A stretch of 32,294 nucleotides of DNA from Bacillota bacterium (lineage in GTDB: Bacteria > Bacillota > Clostridia > Peptostreptococcales > Anaerovoracaceae), in contig JAQXRN010000219.1 of assembly GCA_029218545.1 (NCBI GenBank), positions 1-32,294 on the forward strand, read 5' to 3'. Within the stretch, counting starts at the first letter, position 1. Each line of letters opens with the position of its first letter. Positions 8,905 to 20,282 of this stretch are shown one piece after another. A model generated the notes under the pieces. The model had not been told where the DNA came from. It searched no databases and saw nothing but the letters and a program-made list of their open reading frames with translations. The translations under genes and the position numbers were made by a program.

Positions 8905-9660
8905 ATGGCAAATAAGAAGTTATCACTGATATCAACACTGCATTACTGGAAGCTTGTTTTCAGATCTTTCCTATTCCTGGGGGCAACATACATATATATT
9001 TCGGATCGAATCAAAGGAATTCCTGATCCACTGTTTCATCTTGATTTTCCGCCTGTTTTACTTGTTGCAATCTGGTGGATATTCATCATTGAAATGATAT
9101 TCAGATTTTTTCCATCGAAGCTGGAGAGCATGGGCTGCCAGAAACAATTTAAAAGAAATTACATTCCTACGGGTAATGAATTCAGACATATTCCCAACCC
9201 AAAGGCGCCAAAGCATCCTATTTTAATTGTGATAGCTTCGTGGTTTGTCTTAAATGGAATAATCTTTGGTCTGCACCTTTTGGGAATTATTGATGAAGGT
9301 GTTTTAATTCTGATTTCACTTGCATATTCTGTATGTGATATGATTTGCATACTGTTTTTTTGTCCTTTCCAGGAATGGATGATGAAAAACAAATGCTGCG
9401 GCAGTTGCAGAATATATAACTGGGATTTTGCAATGATGTTTACACCGCTGTTGTTTGTTAAAAATCCATTTACGTGGTCTCTTCTTGGAGTTGCTGTACT
9501 TCTTTTGATAACATGGGAGGCAGCATACAGACTTCATCCGGAAAGATTTTATGAAAACACCAATGAGGCTCTTGCTTGCAGAAATTGCCCGGAAAAACTG
9601 TGTCATCATAAGAAATCGCTACACAGGTTCTTGAAAGAAATACACTCTAAAGCGGATTAG
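8905..9660 (+). CDS. Hypothetical multi-pass membrane protein with two Cys clusters
   Basis: AAGAAGGAAG RBS, about five to six hydrophobic segments, CCGSC and CRNCPEKLCHHK motifs. Confidence 0.75.
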   Translation: MANKKLSLISTLHYWKLVFRSFLFLGATYIYISDRIKGIPDPLFHLDFPPVLLVAIWWIFIIEMIFRFFPSKLESMGCQKQFKRNYIPTGNEFRHIPNPKAPKHPILIVIASWFVLNGIIFGLHLLGIIDEGVLILISLAYSVCDMICILFFCPFQEWMMKNKCCGSCRIYNWDFAMMFTPLLFVKNPFTWSLLGVAVLLLITWEAAYRLHPERFYENTNEALACRNCPEKLCHHKKSLHRFLKEIHSKAD

Positions 9661-9667
9661 CCTAATT

Positions 9668-9695
9668 AGCTCGCATTTTGCGAGCTTTTTTTATT
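9668..9695 (+). terminator. Intrinsic terminator
   Basis: GCTCGCATTTTGCGAGC followed by TTTTTTT. Confidence 0.9.
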
Positions 9696-9770
9696 ACAAA
9701 TATTTATTTTTTGAAGGTTTTATGGTATGATAAATTATCTATGGTTATGCCCATATGAAAGGAGATTTTT

Positions 9771-10790
9771 ATGAGAATTATTCTTGATGGTATGGGAGGC
9801 GACAATGCTCCTGCAAGTGTTGTAGAAGGTGCAGTTTTAGCTTCCAAAGAGATAGAACATACAATTACTATTGTTGGTAAGGAAGAGCTTATTTTAGACG
9901 AATTGAAAAAATATAAATATGATGAACAAAAGATTGAAGTAATCAATGCTACTGAGGTTATTTCAAACGATGATGCTCCCGTTAGAGCTGTAAGATCCAA
10001 AAAGGATTCTTCCATTGTCAAAGGAATAAACATGGTAAAATCCGGAGAAGGAGATATTTTTATTTCTGCCGGAAGTACAGGTGCACTTCTTGCAGGTGGA
10101 CTGTTCATTCTTGGACGAATCCAGGGTATTGACAGACCTGCTCTTGCTTCAATTTATCCTATCATAGGTTCAGAAGCTTCACTTCTTGTTGATGCGGGTG
10201 CCAATGCTGACTGTAAGCCTAATAACCTGCTGGAGTTCGGTATGATGGGAAGCATATATATGGAGAAGGTTATCGGTAGAAAAAACCCAAGGGTAGGATT
10301 AGTTAATGTAGGCGCTGAAGCAGCTAAAGGGTCCACACTAACCAAGGCTGCATATGATATGCTTGAACAGAGCCATCTTAATTTCGTAGGCAATGTTGAA
10401 GGAAGAGATGTGCCAAAGGGTGCATGTGATGTAATCGTTACAGATGGTTTTACAGGAAACATTATATTAAAGCTTACTGAAGGGCTTGCATGGAATATTC
10501 TTCAGGTTATAAAGAGAAAATTCACTGAAGGAGTTAAGGCTAAGCTTGGTGCAGCTCTTTTGATAGACAAGCTCAGCGGACTTAAGAAGGAATTTGACTA
10601 TTCCGAATATGGCGGAGCTCCTATTTTAGGTGTTAAGGGTCCGATTGTGAAAATGCATGGGTCATCAAATGCAAATGCAGTAAAGAATACAATTCTAAAG
10701 GGTATTCCATACGTGGAAGAAGGCGTTGTAGACACAATACAGAACTCTGTACTTGAAATTGAGGAGATTACTTTAAACGATCATGAATAA
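9771..10790 (+). CDS. plsX: Phosphate acyltransferase PlsX
   Basis: MRIILDGMGGDNAPASVVEGA, SAGSTGALLAGGLFILGRI, VTDGFTGNIILKLTEG, EYGGAPILGVKG. Confidence 0.96.
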   Translation: MRIILDGMGGDNAPASVVEGAVLASKEIEHTITIVGKEELILDELKKYKYDEQKIEVINATEVISNDDAPVRAVRSKKDSSIVKGINMVKSGEGDIFISAGSTGALLAGGLFILGRIQGIDRPALASIYPIIGSEASLLVDAGANADCKPNNLLEFGMMGSIYMEKVIGRKNPRVGLVNVGAEAAKGSTLTKAAYDMLEQSHLNFVGNVEGRDVPKGACDVIVTDGFTGNIILKLTEGLAWNILQVIKRKFTEGVKAKLGAALLIDKLSGLKKEFDYSEYGGAPILGVKGPIVKMHGSSNANAVKNTILKGIPYVEEGVVDTIQNSVLEIEEITLNDHE

Positions 10791-11469
10791 CTTTGAATCA
10801 TTAATCGGTTATAAATTTAATAATCCGTATTATCTTGAACGTGCTCTGACTCACAGTTCTTACAATAGAGAAAAGAACACAAAGCATGAAGATAACGAAA
10901 GACTGGAGTTTTTAGGCGATGCTTTTTTTGATGCAATCGTAAGCGCAGAACTATTTAAACTTATGCCAAATGTTTCTGAAGGGAAACTTACAAAGACAAG
11001 AGCACAGGTCGTTTGTGAGTCATCACTTGCACAAGCGGCAAGAAAGCTTGAACTTGGCAAGTATATATTTATCGGGCATGGAGAAGAAGCTTGCGGAGGC
11101 AGAGATAAGGAGTCCATTCTGGCAGATGCCATGGAGGCTGTAATAGGAGCCATATTCATAGATGGCGGCTTTGAACAGGCTCAAAGATTTGTATTGCATG
11201 CTTTTGATGATACAATGAAGGACGCTGTAACAGGCAAACTGTTTTCGGATTATAAGTCAGAACTTCAAGAATTGATTCAAAAAAAAGGAAAAAACGAATC
11301 CATAAGATATTTGACAGTTAATGAAGAAGGACCGGCCCATGACAAGACTTTCTATGTTTCACTTATGTATGATGGAAGAGTAATTGGCACGGGCAAGGGC
11401 AAAAATAAAAAAGAAGCAGAACAAAGGGCTGCAAAGTCAGCGCTTGTTCGGATTAGGGGAGATATTTAG
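10783..11469 (+). CDS. rnc: Ribonuclease III
   Basis: NERLEFLGDAFFDAIVS signature, DAMEAVIGAIFIDGG, C-terminal dsRNA-binding domain (GTGKGKNKKEAEQRAAKSAL). Confidence 0.96.
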   Translation: MNNFESLIGYKFNNPYYLERALTHSSYNREKNTKHEDNERLEFLGDAFFDAIVSAELFKLMPNVSEGKLTKTRAQVVCESSLAQAARKLELGKYIFIGHGEEACGGRDKESILADAMEAVIGAIFIDGGFEQAQRFVLHAFDDTMKDAVTGKLFSDYKSELQELIQKKGKNESIRYLTVNEEGPAHDKTFYVSLMYDGRVIGTGKGKNKKEAEQRAAKSALVRIRGDI

Positions 11470-14400
11470 ATGTATTTTAAGAGACTGGAAATGCACGGGT
11501 TTAAATCATTTGCAGAACCTGCCATTATTGAGTTTCATGAGGGTGTTACCTGCATAGTAGGACCAAACGGCAGTGGCAAGAGTAATATAAGCGATGCTAT
11601 CCGTTGGGTCTTGGGAGAACAAAGTCCCAAAATGCTCAGAGGCGGCAAGATGGAAGAAGTAATTTTCTCAGGAACTGCCAGCCGAAAATCAAGAGGAATG
11701 GCTGAGGTTACTCTCGTTATTGATAATACAACAGGAATTCTTCCAATCGACTATAATGAAGTTGCCATTACGCGCCGCATGTATCGTTCAGGTGAAAGCG
11801 AATACCTAATTAACAACAATCAGTGCAGACTTCGTGATATCAGAGAACTTATCATGGACACCGGAATAGGGGTAGATGGATATTCCATTATCGGTCAAGG
11901 TAAAATTGCGGATCTGGTAAGCAACAAGCCTGAAAGCAGAAGAGAAATATTTGAAGAGGCAGCAGGCGTAGTAATGTACAAGAGCAAGAAGGCAGAGGCT
12001 GAAAGAAGATTAGCCAATGCTAATGGCAATCTTGAACGTGTTAATGATATTATCGCTGAAATCGAGTCGAGAATTGACGGATTGAAGGATGACAGTATCA
12101 AGGCTGCAGAATATCTCAAGCTCAGGGACCGATTAAAAGAATTAGAAATAAATATTACTTTAAGAAATATAGAAAAACTTGAAGATGGAACCGTAACATT
12201 AAAAAATGATGTTACAGAGCATTCCCAAAATATTGAGAAGCTGACAAAGGAAAAGGCTGAGCTTGACAAGTCACTTACTGAGAATAAAGAAAAAAATGAT
12301 AATCTTGAGCAGTTAAGTAACGAAGCAAGAGATAAACTTTTAGCCGTTGTTGAAGAAATAAGTATTCTGACAAATAAAAGCCAGCTTGATGCAGAAAAAT
12401 TAAATACACTTGCCAGAGATTTGGATAGAGTTTCAGAAGAGATTAAGGTGCTGGAAGATAAGAAATGCAGAGAAGAAGAAAATGCACAAGCTTTTTCGGC
12501 ACAAGAAGCAGATATTGTCAAGGAACTTGAGATAGCTGACAAAAACCTTCAGGACAAGCTGGTTCTTTATTCGGATGTTACAGGAAGATACACTAAGATT
12601 TCAGATGAAATTGAAGATTTAAGAAACAACATGTATCGCATGTCCACCGAAAGCAGCAGCAAAAGGTCTGAGGCAAACAGCTTAGAGAGCTACAGAGAAT
12701 CCCTTAATGAGAGAAAAAAGCAGCTTGAAGAGGACAATAAAAACATTGCTGATTCAAAGGATGAATACAAAAGACTGATAGCTGAAGCAGAAGCGAATCT
12801 TGCAGAAAAAAAGACTAAAGGGAAAGAAATTGACAATAAGATTTCTGAAGATAAGGAACAACTTTCAAAACTGTTTGAAAGAAACAGAGAAATTGATAAG
12901 GAATCCAGCCATCTTCAGATTAGGGTAAGCCAGCTTTCTGCCAGAAAAAAGACCATTGAAGAAATGGAAAGCAACTATGAAGGCTATAACGGTGCTGTAA
13001 GATTCATAATGAAAAGTAAACTTAGCGGAATTGAAGGCGTGACCGCTGATTTGATGGAGGTACCATCAGGATATGAGGTTGCCATAGAGACGGCACTTGG
13101 AGGAGCACTTCAGAATGTAGTGTGTCTTAAGGATAATGACGCTAAGGCGGCAGTAAAAGCACTTAAGGACAACAAGGCCGGAAGACTTACTTTCCTTCCT
13201 GTCGAGTCAGTCAAAGGTTCAACCGCTAACATTCCTCCTGTAGTTTCTTCAAACAAAGGCTGCAAGGGAATCGCATCTGAACTTGTTAAATATGACAAAA
13301 AATACGAGGGCATATTCAGATACCTTCTTGGAAGAGTGTGTATTGTTGACACCATGCAGGATGCCATCGATTTTTCAAAGAAAACAGGCCAAGGCGTGAG
13401 ATTTGTAACCATCGAAGGTGAAATTGTTAACGCAAGCGGTGCCATTACAGGCGGTAAATACAAAAACGCAACAGCAAATCTTTTAGAGAGAAAAAGCGAA
13501 ATATCAAAGCTGGCAGATGAAATCAGCAAAATTAATATTCAGCTGGATTCTCTTGGAGATGAAAAGAAAAAGCTTAGAAGTAAGGCTGAAACTATGCAGC
13601 AGGATGTTGCAAAAGCTGAAGAAGAAAAGAAATCACTTCAGCTTGAAGAGATTAATCTGGATGTTCAGGTAAAGAACCTGAAGAGAGATTCATTACAGCT
13701 GGATGAAAACGAAAATAAGTATTCACAGCAGCTTGAAACTATTACAAAAGATTATCAGTCTGCAATAGAACTTGCGGATAAGCTTGTGAAAGAAGCGGAT
13801 CAGTGTCAATCCGAAGCTGAAGATTATAAAGCGAAGATAGAAGAACTGTTAAAAGAGCAGGAAGCATTAAAAGACAGCGTTGATGTTGCCAGTGAAGATA
13901 TCACTGCAATGCGTATAGAAAAGACAAAATGCGAAAATAAGAAGACCGCTGTATGTGAAATGATGGATAGAATTCATGATTCCATAAATGATTTTTCATC
14001 TCAGATTGAAGCAAAACACATGCAGATTGAGTCAATAAAAAATGAAAAAAACCATATACTCTTCGGTTCCGATGATGCAGAAGAACTTGTAGCATCAAAG
14101 ACAAGAGAAAAAGAAGAACTTGAAGAGTACATAGCCCGTGTTACTTCTGAGAAAGCGGAAGTTTCTAAGTTGGTTGATTCCGTCAACAGACAGTTTATTG
14201 AATCGGGAGAAAAATTAAACTCAATAAGAGACCAGAAATACCAGCTTGAGATAAGAATTGCCAAAAATGAAACGCAGCTTGACACCTATAAGGAAAAGCT
14301 TTGGGAAGAATTTGAAGTATCTTATCTTCAGGCAATAGAGTATAAGAAAACTGATTTTGCCATGTCTACTGCCCAGAAGGAAAGCAGAGACATAAAGAGT

Positions 14401-15018
14401 AGGTTAAAAGAGCTTGGCGATGTCAATGTGGGTTCCATTAAGGAATATGCAGAGGTTAAGGAAAGATATGAATTCCTTTCTGAGCAGAGAGCGGACATCA
14501 TGGAAGCTATGGAGCAGCTTCAGGAAATCGTTACAGACATGGAAAAGACAATTAAGACCAAGTTCAAAGACAATTTTGACAAGATTGTCATCAACTTTGA
14601 AGAGGTATTTAAGAAACTTTTCGGAGGCGGTCATGCAGAGCTTCGTCTTGATAATGAGGAAAATCCTCTTGAAGCGGGAATCGAAATTATCGCTCAGCCA
14701 CCTGGAAAGAAGCTGCAGAATATTAACCTTATGTCCGGTGGTGAGAAGACAATGACTGCCATGGCACTGATGTTTGCCGTTCTTAAGACGACTCCGACTC
14801 CGTTCTGTATACTGGACGAGATTGAGGCAGCTCTTGACGATGCAAATATCGACAGATTTGCTAAATATCTAAGAAGCTTTGATGATATTCAGTTTGCGAT
14901 TATTACTCACCAGAAGGCAACAATGGAACATGCAGATGTCTTATATGGAGTAACAATGCCGGAGCGAGGAATTTCTAAAGTCCTTTCTCTTAGACTTGGA
15001 GATGACTTCGAAGTATAG
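11470..15018 (+). CDS. smc: Chromosome segregation protein SMC
   Basis: Walker [23 protein letters not shown], long coiled coils, hinge, [17 protein letters not shown] signature and Walker [16 protein letters not shown]. Confidence 0.97.
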   Translation: MYFKRLEMHGFKSFAEPAIIEFHEGVTCIVGPNGSGKSNISDAIRWVLGEQSPKMLRGGKMEEVIFSGTASRKSRGMAEVTLVIDNTTGILPIDYNEVAITRRMYRSGESEYLINNNQCRLRDIRELIMDTGIGVDGYSIIGQGKIADLVSNKPESRREIFEEAAGVVMYKSKKAEAERRLANANGNLERVNDIIAEIESRIDGLKDDSIKAAEYLKLRDRLKELEINITLRNIEKLEDGTVTLKNDVTEHSQNIEKLTKEKAELDKSLTENKEKNDNLEQLSNEARDKLLAVVEEISILTNKSQLDAEKLNTLARDLDRVSEEIKVLEDKKCREEENAQAFSAQEADIVKELEIADKNLQDKLVLYSDVTGRYTKISDEIEDLRNNMYRMSTESSSKRSEANSLESYRESLNERKKQLEEDNKNIADSKDEYKRLIAEAEANLAEKKTKGKEIDNKISEDKEQLSKLFERNREIDKESSHLQIRVSQLSARKKTIEEMESNYEGYNGAVRFIMKSKLSGIEGVTADLMEVPSGYEVAIETALGGALQNVVCLKDNDAKAAVKALKDNKAGRLTFLPVESVKGSTANIPPVVSSNKGCKGIASELVKYDKKYEGIFRYLLGRVCIVDTMQDAIDFSKKTGQGVRFVTIEGEIVNASGAITGGKYKNATANLLERKSEISKLADEISKINIQLDSLGDEKKKLRSKAETMQQDVAKAEEEKKSLQLEEINLDVQVKNLKRDSLQLDENENKYSQQLETITKDYQSAIELADKLVKEADQCQSEAEDYKAKIEELLKEQEALKDSVDVASEDITAMRIEKTKCENKKTAVCEMMDRIHDSINDFSSQIEAKHMQIESIKNEKNHILFGSDDAEELVASKTREKEELEEYIARVTSEKAEVSKLVDSVNRQFIESGEKLNSIRDQKYQLEIRIAKNETQLDTYKEKLWEEFEVSYLQAIEYKKTDFAMSTAQKESRDIKSRLKELGDVNVGSIKEYAEVKERYEFLSEQRADIMEAMEQLQEIVTDMEKTIKTKFKDNFDKIVINFEEVFKKLFGGGHAELRLDNEENPLEAGIEIIAQPPGKKLQNINLMSGGEKTMTAMALMFAVLKTTPTPFCILDEIEAALDDANIDRFAKYLRSFDDIQFAIITHQKATMEHADVLYGVTMPERGISKVLSLRLGDDFEV

Positions 15019-15063
15019 AGAAGTATAAGATTAATAGTTAGTAAATTTTTGAAAGGAACAAAA

Positions 15064-15963
15064 ATGTCACTATTTCAGGAAAAAAAATCATTCTTCGGTA
15101 AACTCTCAGAAAAAATTGCCGATGTTATTATGGCAAGAGCTGAGGTTGACGAGGATTTAATGGATGAATTGGAAGAAGTTCTTATTACTTCAGATATAGG
15201 CATGGATACTACCATGACTATTATGGAGAAACTTCGTTCTAAGATAAAGAATGACGTAATAACCAATCCGGAGAGGGTAAAGGATGCTCTAAAAGGGATA
15301 ATGATTGAGCTGGTTGATAAAGGAGAAAGACAAATCCTTTGTCAGGAAACACCGCTTATCATTCTGGTTATCGGAATTAACGGCGGAGGCAAAACCACAA
15401 CAATCGGCAAACTCGCTCATAGATTAAAGAGTGAAGGTAAGTCGGTTATGCTTGCTGCGGCAGATACTTTCCGTGCTGCGGCGGCTGAACAGCTTTGTAT
15501 CTGGGGTGAAAGAAACGGAATAAATGTTGTTAAACATCAGGAAGGTGCTGATCCGTCAGCTGTAATATTTGACTCAATTCAATCAGCAAAGGCAAAAGGC
15601 ATAGATGTTCTTATCTGCGATACAGCAGGAAGACTTCAGAACAAGAAAAACCTTATGATTGAGCTGGAGAAGATGAACAGAGTAATTGATAGGGAATTCC
15701 CTGAAGCAAGCAGAGAAACATTGCTGGTATTGGATGCCACTACCGGCAAAAATGCAGTTTCCCAGGCACAGGAGTTTGGAAATGTTGCTGAAATCACCGG
15801 TATTGTAATCACTAAGCTTGATGGTACGGCTAAAGGCGGTATTGCAGTGACAATAGCAGACGAATTTGATATGCCTATCAAGTTTATAGGCGTGGGTGAA
15901 GGCATCGACGACTTAAAGGCTTTTGACCCTGAAGAATTCATAGGAGGAATTTTTAATGAGTAA
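15064..15963 (+). CDS. ftsY: Signal recognition particle receptor FtsY
   Basis: GINGGGKTTTIGKLAHRLK, AADTFRAAAAEQL, CDTAGRLQNKKNLMIEL, TKLDGTAKGG. Start at ATG 15064 after GAAAGGAAC. Confidence 0.96.
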   Translation: MSLFQEKKSFFGKLSEKIADVIMARAEVDEDLMDELEEVLITSDIGMDTTMTIMEKLRSKIKNDVITNPERVKDALKGIMIELVDKGERQILCQETPLIILVIGINGGGKTTTIGKLAHRLKSEGKSVMLAAADTFRAAAAEQLCIWGERNGINVVKHQEGADPSAVIFDSIQSAKAKGIDVLICDTAGRLQNKKNLMIELEKMNRVIDREFPEASRETLLVLDATTGKNAVSQAQEFGNVAEITGIVITKLDGTAKGGIAVTIADEFDMPIKFIGVGEGIDDLKAFDPEEFIGGIFNE

Positions 15964-17281
15964 ACCTATAGTTGCCATTGTAGGCAGACCAAATGTAGGT
16001 AAATCTACCTTTTTTAATAAGATAGTCGGTCGCCGCGTGTCAATAGTAGAAGATACGCCGGGTGTTACCAGAGATAGAATTTATGCTGAGGCAGAATGGA
16101 ATGGTGCACATTTTGCACTTATTGATACAGGTGGTATTGAACCAAATACTGATGATATCATTCTTTCTCAGATGAGAGAGCAGGCACAGGTTGCCATGGA
16201 TATGGCAGATGTCATCCTGTTCATCACAGATGGTAAGGATGGACTTACCCATGCTGACAGAGAAGTTGCCATGATGCTTATGAGGACCGGTAAACGCGTT
16301 ATTCTTGTTGTTAACAAGATTGATAAGCCATCATCACTTCCTGATGATTTTTATGATTTTTATGAATTGGGACTAGGAGTGCCTATTCCTATTTCTGCAG
16401 CAAATATGCTGAATTTTGGAGATGTTCTCGATGAAATCGTCGCAAGCTTCCCTGAGGATGCAGATACCGAGGAAGAGGATGTTACGAAGATTGCCATTAT
16501 AGGCAAGCCAAACGTTGGCAAGTCATCACTTGTAAACTGCCTTCTTGGCGAGAAGAGAGTAATCGTTTCACCTATAGCAGGTACAACCAGAGACTCAATC
16601 GATACTCCATTTGAGTACAACGGCGAAAAATACACTCTCATAGACACAGCAGGAATAAGAAGAAAGAGCAAGGTTCACGAAGACATAGAAAGATACAGCG
16701 TAATCCGTGCTGTTGCCGCTATTGAAAGAAGTGACATTTGCGTTCTCATGATCGATGCCGTTGAAGGTCTGACAGATCAGGATAAGAAGATTGTAGGCGT
16801 TGCTCATGAGGCAGGAAAGGGCATTATTGTTGCGGTAAACAAGTGGGATTTAATCGAAAAAGAGACAAATACAATGCGAGACTATAAGAAGGCTCTTGAA
16901 GCAGACCTTCAGTTCATGTCATATGCGCCAATAATCTTTATTTCAGTACAGGAAAACAAGAGAGTTAATCAGGTTATGGAATTGGCTAAGTATGTTTCAG
17001 AAAAGAGAGCCCTTCGTGTACCTACAGGTCAGCTTAACAGTCTGATTATGGACGCAACTATGATGAAACAGCCGCCATCAGACAAAGGCAAGAGGCTTAA
17101 AATTTACTATGTTACTCAGGTATCGGTTAAGCCGCCGCTTTTCAGCTTCCAGATAAATAAAAGAGATCTTATGCATTTCTCATATGCAAGATATCTTGAA
17201 AACAAGATAAGAGAAAGCTTTGGATTTGAAGGAACTTCAATAAAGTTCGTATTTAGAGAAAAAGGAGAAAAGGGCGAATAA
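15956..17281 (+). CDS. der: Ribosome biogenesis GTPase Der (EngA)
   Basis: Two G domains: GRPNVGKSTFFNKIVGRRVSIVEDTPGVTRDR and GKPNVGKSSLVNCLLGEKRVIVSPIAGTTRD; KH-like C-terminus. Confidence 0.97.
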   Translation: MSKPIVAIVGRPNVGKSTFFNKIVGRRVSIVEDTPGVTRDRIYAEAEWNGAHFALIDTGGIEPNTDDIILSQMREQAQVAMDMADVILFITDGKDGLTHADREVAMMLMRTGKRVILVVNKIDKPSSLPDDFYDFYELGLGVPIPISAANMLNFGDVLDEIVASFPEDADTEEEDVTKIAIIGKPNVGKSSLVNCLLGEKRVIVSPIAGTTRDSIDTPFEYNGEKYTLIDTAGIRRKSKVHEDIERYSVIRAVAAIERSDICVLMIDAVEGLTDQDKKIVGVAHEAGKGIIVAVNKWDLIEKETNTMRDYKKALEADLQFMSYAPIIFISVQENKRVNQVMELAKYVSEKRALRVPTGQLNSLIMDATMMKQPPSDKGKRLKIYYVTQVSVKPPLFSFQINKRDLMHFSYARYLENKIRESFGFEGTSIKFVFREKGEKGE

Positions 17282-17282
17282 T

Positions 17283-17876
17283 ATGGGTATAAAATTAATC
17301 ATTTTAGTTGCTGTGGCCTACCTGATTGGTAATATTTCACCTTCCATTATTCTCGGTAAACTTGCCGGCATAGACATTAAAAAAGAAGGCAGTGGCAATG
17401 CAGGAACCACCAATGCCCTTAGAGTTTTAGGCAAAAAAGCAGCAGTAATTACTCTTTTAATTGATGTGGGTAAAGGCGTTGTAGCAGTTCTTCTTGGAAT
17501 GAACCTTGGAAGCTATGCCATAGGTACTTTATGTGCAGCGGCAGTTTTTTGCGGTCATATTTGGCCATGCTTTTACAGTTTCAAAGGCGGCAAAGGTGTT
17601 GCAACTGCATTTGGTGCAATTTTAGCGGTTAACTGGATTTTAGGCGTTAGCGCCCTTGCAATAGTTGCCATCGGTCTTCTCGTAAGTCAGAGAATGTCAG
17701 TGGGATCCATCCTCGGCGCTGCAACGTTTCCCTTTGTTTGCTGGTTTGTTGAGCCTGGATTTGTGTATGTAGGCACAGTGATGGCGCTGATAATAATAAT
17801 AAAACACAGGGCAAACATCGGAAGACTCATCAGAGGTGAAGAACCAAAGATGTTTGGCAACAAAAAGAAGGATTAG
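17283..17876 (+). CDS. plsY: Glycerol-3-phosphate acyltransferase PlsY
   Basis: GNISPSIILGKLAGIDIKKEGSGNAGTTNALRVLGKK and FKGGKGVATAFGA motifs. Confidence 0.96.
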   Translation: MGIKLIILVAVAYLIGNISPSIILGKLAGIDIKKEGSGNAGTTNALRVLGKKAAVITLLIDVGKGVVAVLLGMNLGSYAIGTLCAAAVFCGHIWPCFYSFKGGKGVATAFGAILAVNWILGVSALAIVAIGLLVSQRMSVGSILGAATFPFVCWFVEPGFVYVGTVMALIIIIKHRANIGRLIRGEEPKMFGNKKKD

Positions 17877-17880
17877 TTCT

Positions 17881-18879
17881 ATGAAAAAGATTACAGTAAT
17901 AGGGGCAGGAAGCTTTGGTACTTCTTTAGCTATACTGCTCACTAATAAAGGTTATGATGTGTCCATATGGGGCAGAAAAAAATCTCAGCTTGCCCTTATG
18001 AGAGAAACGAGAGAAAATCCTCATTATCTGCCAAAGGTCAAGCTTCCGGAGTCTCTGAAGATTGTAGATAACATGGATGATGCAGTAAAAGGCGCAGACA
18101 TGCTGGTGTTTTCAGTGCCTGCTCAGAACTTTAGAGGTGTATTAGAAACTGCAAAAGAGTTTATGACAGGAAAGGAAATTGTTGTAAACGTTGCAAAGGG
18201 CATAGAAAAGGGCACTTTGATGAGACTTTCAGAGGTTGCAAAAGAAGTTATTCCGAATATATGTTATGTGGCACTTTCGGGACCTTCTCATGCAGAGGAG
18301 GTTGCAAGACTTCTTCCTACTACGGTTGCTGTATCATGTGAAGATAAGGCTGTTGCCTTGGAAGTGCAGGAAATATTCAACACTGACAGGTTCAGAGTAT
18401 ATACTAACGATGATCTCGTAGGAGTTGAACTTGGTGGCTCGCTGAAGAACATTATTGCTCTCGGAGCAGGAATTTCTGATGGAATGGGCTTTGGAGATAA
18501 TGCAAAGGCAGCCATGATGACAAGGGGAATTACAGAGATGATTCGTCTAGGCACTGCGATGGGTTCTAAATCCGAAACCTTTTCAGGGCTTACAGGTCTT
18601 GGTGACCTGATAGTTACTTGCACAAGTATGCATTCAAGAAACAGAAGATGCGGTATATTAATCGGTCAGGGAATGAGCGTTAATGATGCCGTCGACGAAA
18701 TCGGAATGGTTGTGGAAGGTCTTGCAACAGCAGAGGCAGCAGGAGCATTAGCTGAAAAATATAACATTGAAATGCCTATTACACAGAGCATTTGTGATTT
18801 GATTTACGGAAGAACAAATGCAATGGAGGCGGTAGACGCCTTAATGGGCAGAAAAACTAAAAATGAAATGCAGATATAA
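17881..18879 (+). CDS. gpsA: NAD(P)H-dependent glycerol-3-phosphate dehydrogenase
   Basis: MKKITVIGAGSFGTSLAILLTNKG, NVAKGIEKGT, ALSGPSHAEEV, GGSLKNIIALGAGISDGMGFGDNAKAAMMTRG. Start refined to ATG 17881. Confidence 0.96.
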   Translation: MKKITVIGAGSFGTSLAILLTNKGYDVSIWGRKKSQLALMRETRENPHYLPKVKLPESLKIVDNMDDAVKGADMLVFSVPAQNFRGVLETAKEFMTGKEIVVNVAKGIEKGTLMRLSEVAKEVIPNICYVALSGPSHAEEVARLLPTTVAVSCEDKAVALEVQEIFNTDRFRVYTNDDLVGVELGGSLKNIIALGAGISDGMGFGDNAKAAMMTRGITEMIRLGTAMGSKSETFSGLTGLGDLIVTCTSMHSRNRRCGILIGQGMSVNDAVDEIGMVVEGLATAEAAGALAEKYNIEMPITQSICDLIYGRTNAMEAVDALMGRKTKNEMQI

Positions 18880-18906
18880 AAATTAAATTTAGGATTGGAG
18901 AATAAA

Positions 18907-20241
18907 TTGACTGCAAAGAAGTTTAACATTACGACTTTTGGTTGTCAGATGAATGAACATGACTCCGAAATAATGTCAGGCTTATTGATTGAAAGGGGTT
19001 ATGAGCCTGTTGACAACAGAGAAGATGCTGATATAGTTATTTTTAACACGTGCAGCATTAGAGAAAACGCTGACAAGAGATTCTTCGGTACTCTTGGACA
19101 GCTGAAAAAGCGCAAGATGACTGAAAGGGATGCTTTTACAGTCTGTGTATGCGGATGCATGATGCAGCAGCAGCACATCATAGATACCCTTAAGTCTAAA
19201 TATCCATGGGTAGATGTGGTATATGGAACTCATAATCTTCACAAGCTGCCTGAACTATTAGATAATCTTTACATTGAAAATAAGAAGCAGCTTGATATCT
19301 GGCCTGATGGAGGGGAGATTGTCGAGAATCTTCCTGCAGAAAGATTGTTCAAGCATAAGAGCTTTGTTAATATTATGTACGGCTGCAACAATTTCTGCAG
19401 TTACTGCATTGTTCCGTATACGAGAGGCAGGGAGAGATCAAGACGTCCTGAAGATATTGTCAGAGAAGTGGAAAAGCTGGTTTCAGAAGGAGTAAAGGAG
19501 GTTACTCTTCTGGGGCAGAACGTTAATTCCTACAAGGGATGTGGCGAAAAAGGACAGGCTGATTTTACAGATCTGATTTACATGCTGGCAGAAATACATG
19601 GTCTTGAAAGAATAAGGTTCATGACAAGCCATCCGAAAGATCTGTCAGATAAGCTTATTGAAGCTTTTAAGAATTGCGACAAGCTGTGCAAGTATATTCA
19701 TTTGCCTGTTCAGTCCGGTTCGACAAAGGTTCTCAAGGAGATGAACAGGAAGTATACAAGGGAGCATTATCTGGAACTTGTAAGAAAGCTTAAGGAAGCT
19801 GTACCTGACATTACAATATCTACAGATATTATCGTGGGTTTCCCGGGAGAAACTGAAGAAGAATTCGAAGATACATTAAAGTTGACAGAAGAAGTCAGAT
19901 ACGATTCAGCCTTTACCTTCCTGTATTCAATAAGGGAGGGTACGCCCGCTGCAAAACGTGAAGATCAGATTCCTGAAGATATTAAACATCAGAGATTTAA
20001 TCGCCTTGTTGATTCCATCAACAGAATATCCCAGGAGAAAAATGCCGAATATGTTGGCAGAATTGAAAAGGTTCTAGTTGATGGAAAGAGCAGAGGCTCA
20101 GAGGATCTTTACGAGGGCAGAACAGACGGATTTAAGCTAGTAAACTTTACAGGTCCATCAGGTATTGAGGGTAGAATCGTTAGTGTTAAGATAACTGACG
20201 CCAATACCTTCAGCCTTATGGGTGAAGTTGTAGAACTATAA
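18907..20241 (+). CDS. miaB: tRNA-2-methylthio-N6-dimethylallyladenosine synthase MiaB (radical SAM)
   Basis: TFGCQMNEHDSE, YGCNNFCSYCIVPYTRGRERSR, TRAM domain. Probable TTG start at 18907, 6 nt after GGAG; the track start TTG 18895 overlaps the RBS. Confidence 0.95.
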   Translation: MTAKKFNITTFGCQMNEHDSEIMSGLLIERGYEPVDNREDADIVIFNTCSIRENADKRFFGTLGQLKKRKMTERDAFTVCVCGCMMQQQHIIDTLKSKYPWVDVVYGTHNLHKLPELLDNLYIENKKQLDIWPDGGEIVENLPAERLFKHKSFVNIMYGCNNFCSYCIVPYTRGRERSRRPEDIVREVEKLVSEGVKEVTLLGQNVNSYKGCGEKGQADFTDLIYMLAEIHGLERIRFMTSHPKDLSDKLIEAFKNCDKLCKYIHLPVQSGSTKVLKEMNRKYTREHYLELVRKLKEAVPDITISTDIIVGFPGETEEEFEDTLKLTEEVRYDSAFTFLYSIREGTPAAKREDQIPEDIKHQRFNRLVDSINRISQEKNAEYVGRIEKVLVDGKSRGSEDLYEGRTDGFKLVNFTGPSGIEGRIVSVKITDANTFSLMGEVVEL

Positions 20242-20282
20242 CATAATACTTTTATTAGCAGGAATTGCAGAAAGGAAAGAAA

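Noticed and set aside
11895-12542. 215-aa antisense ORF within smc and similar minus-strand ORFs across the window
   Set aside because: Ser/Leu-rich low-complexity translations that mirror strong + strand coding genes; no RBS or family similarity.
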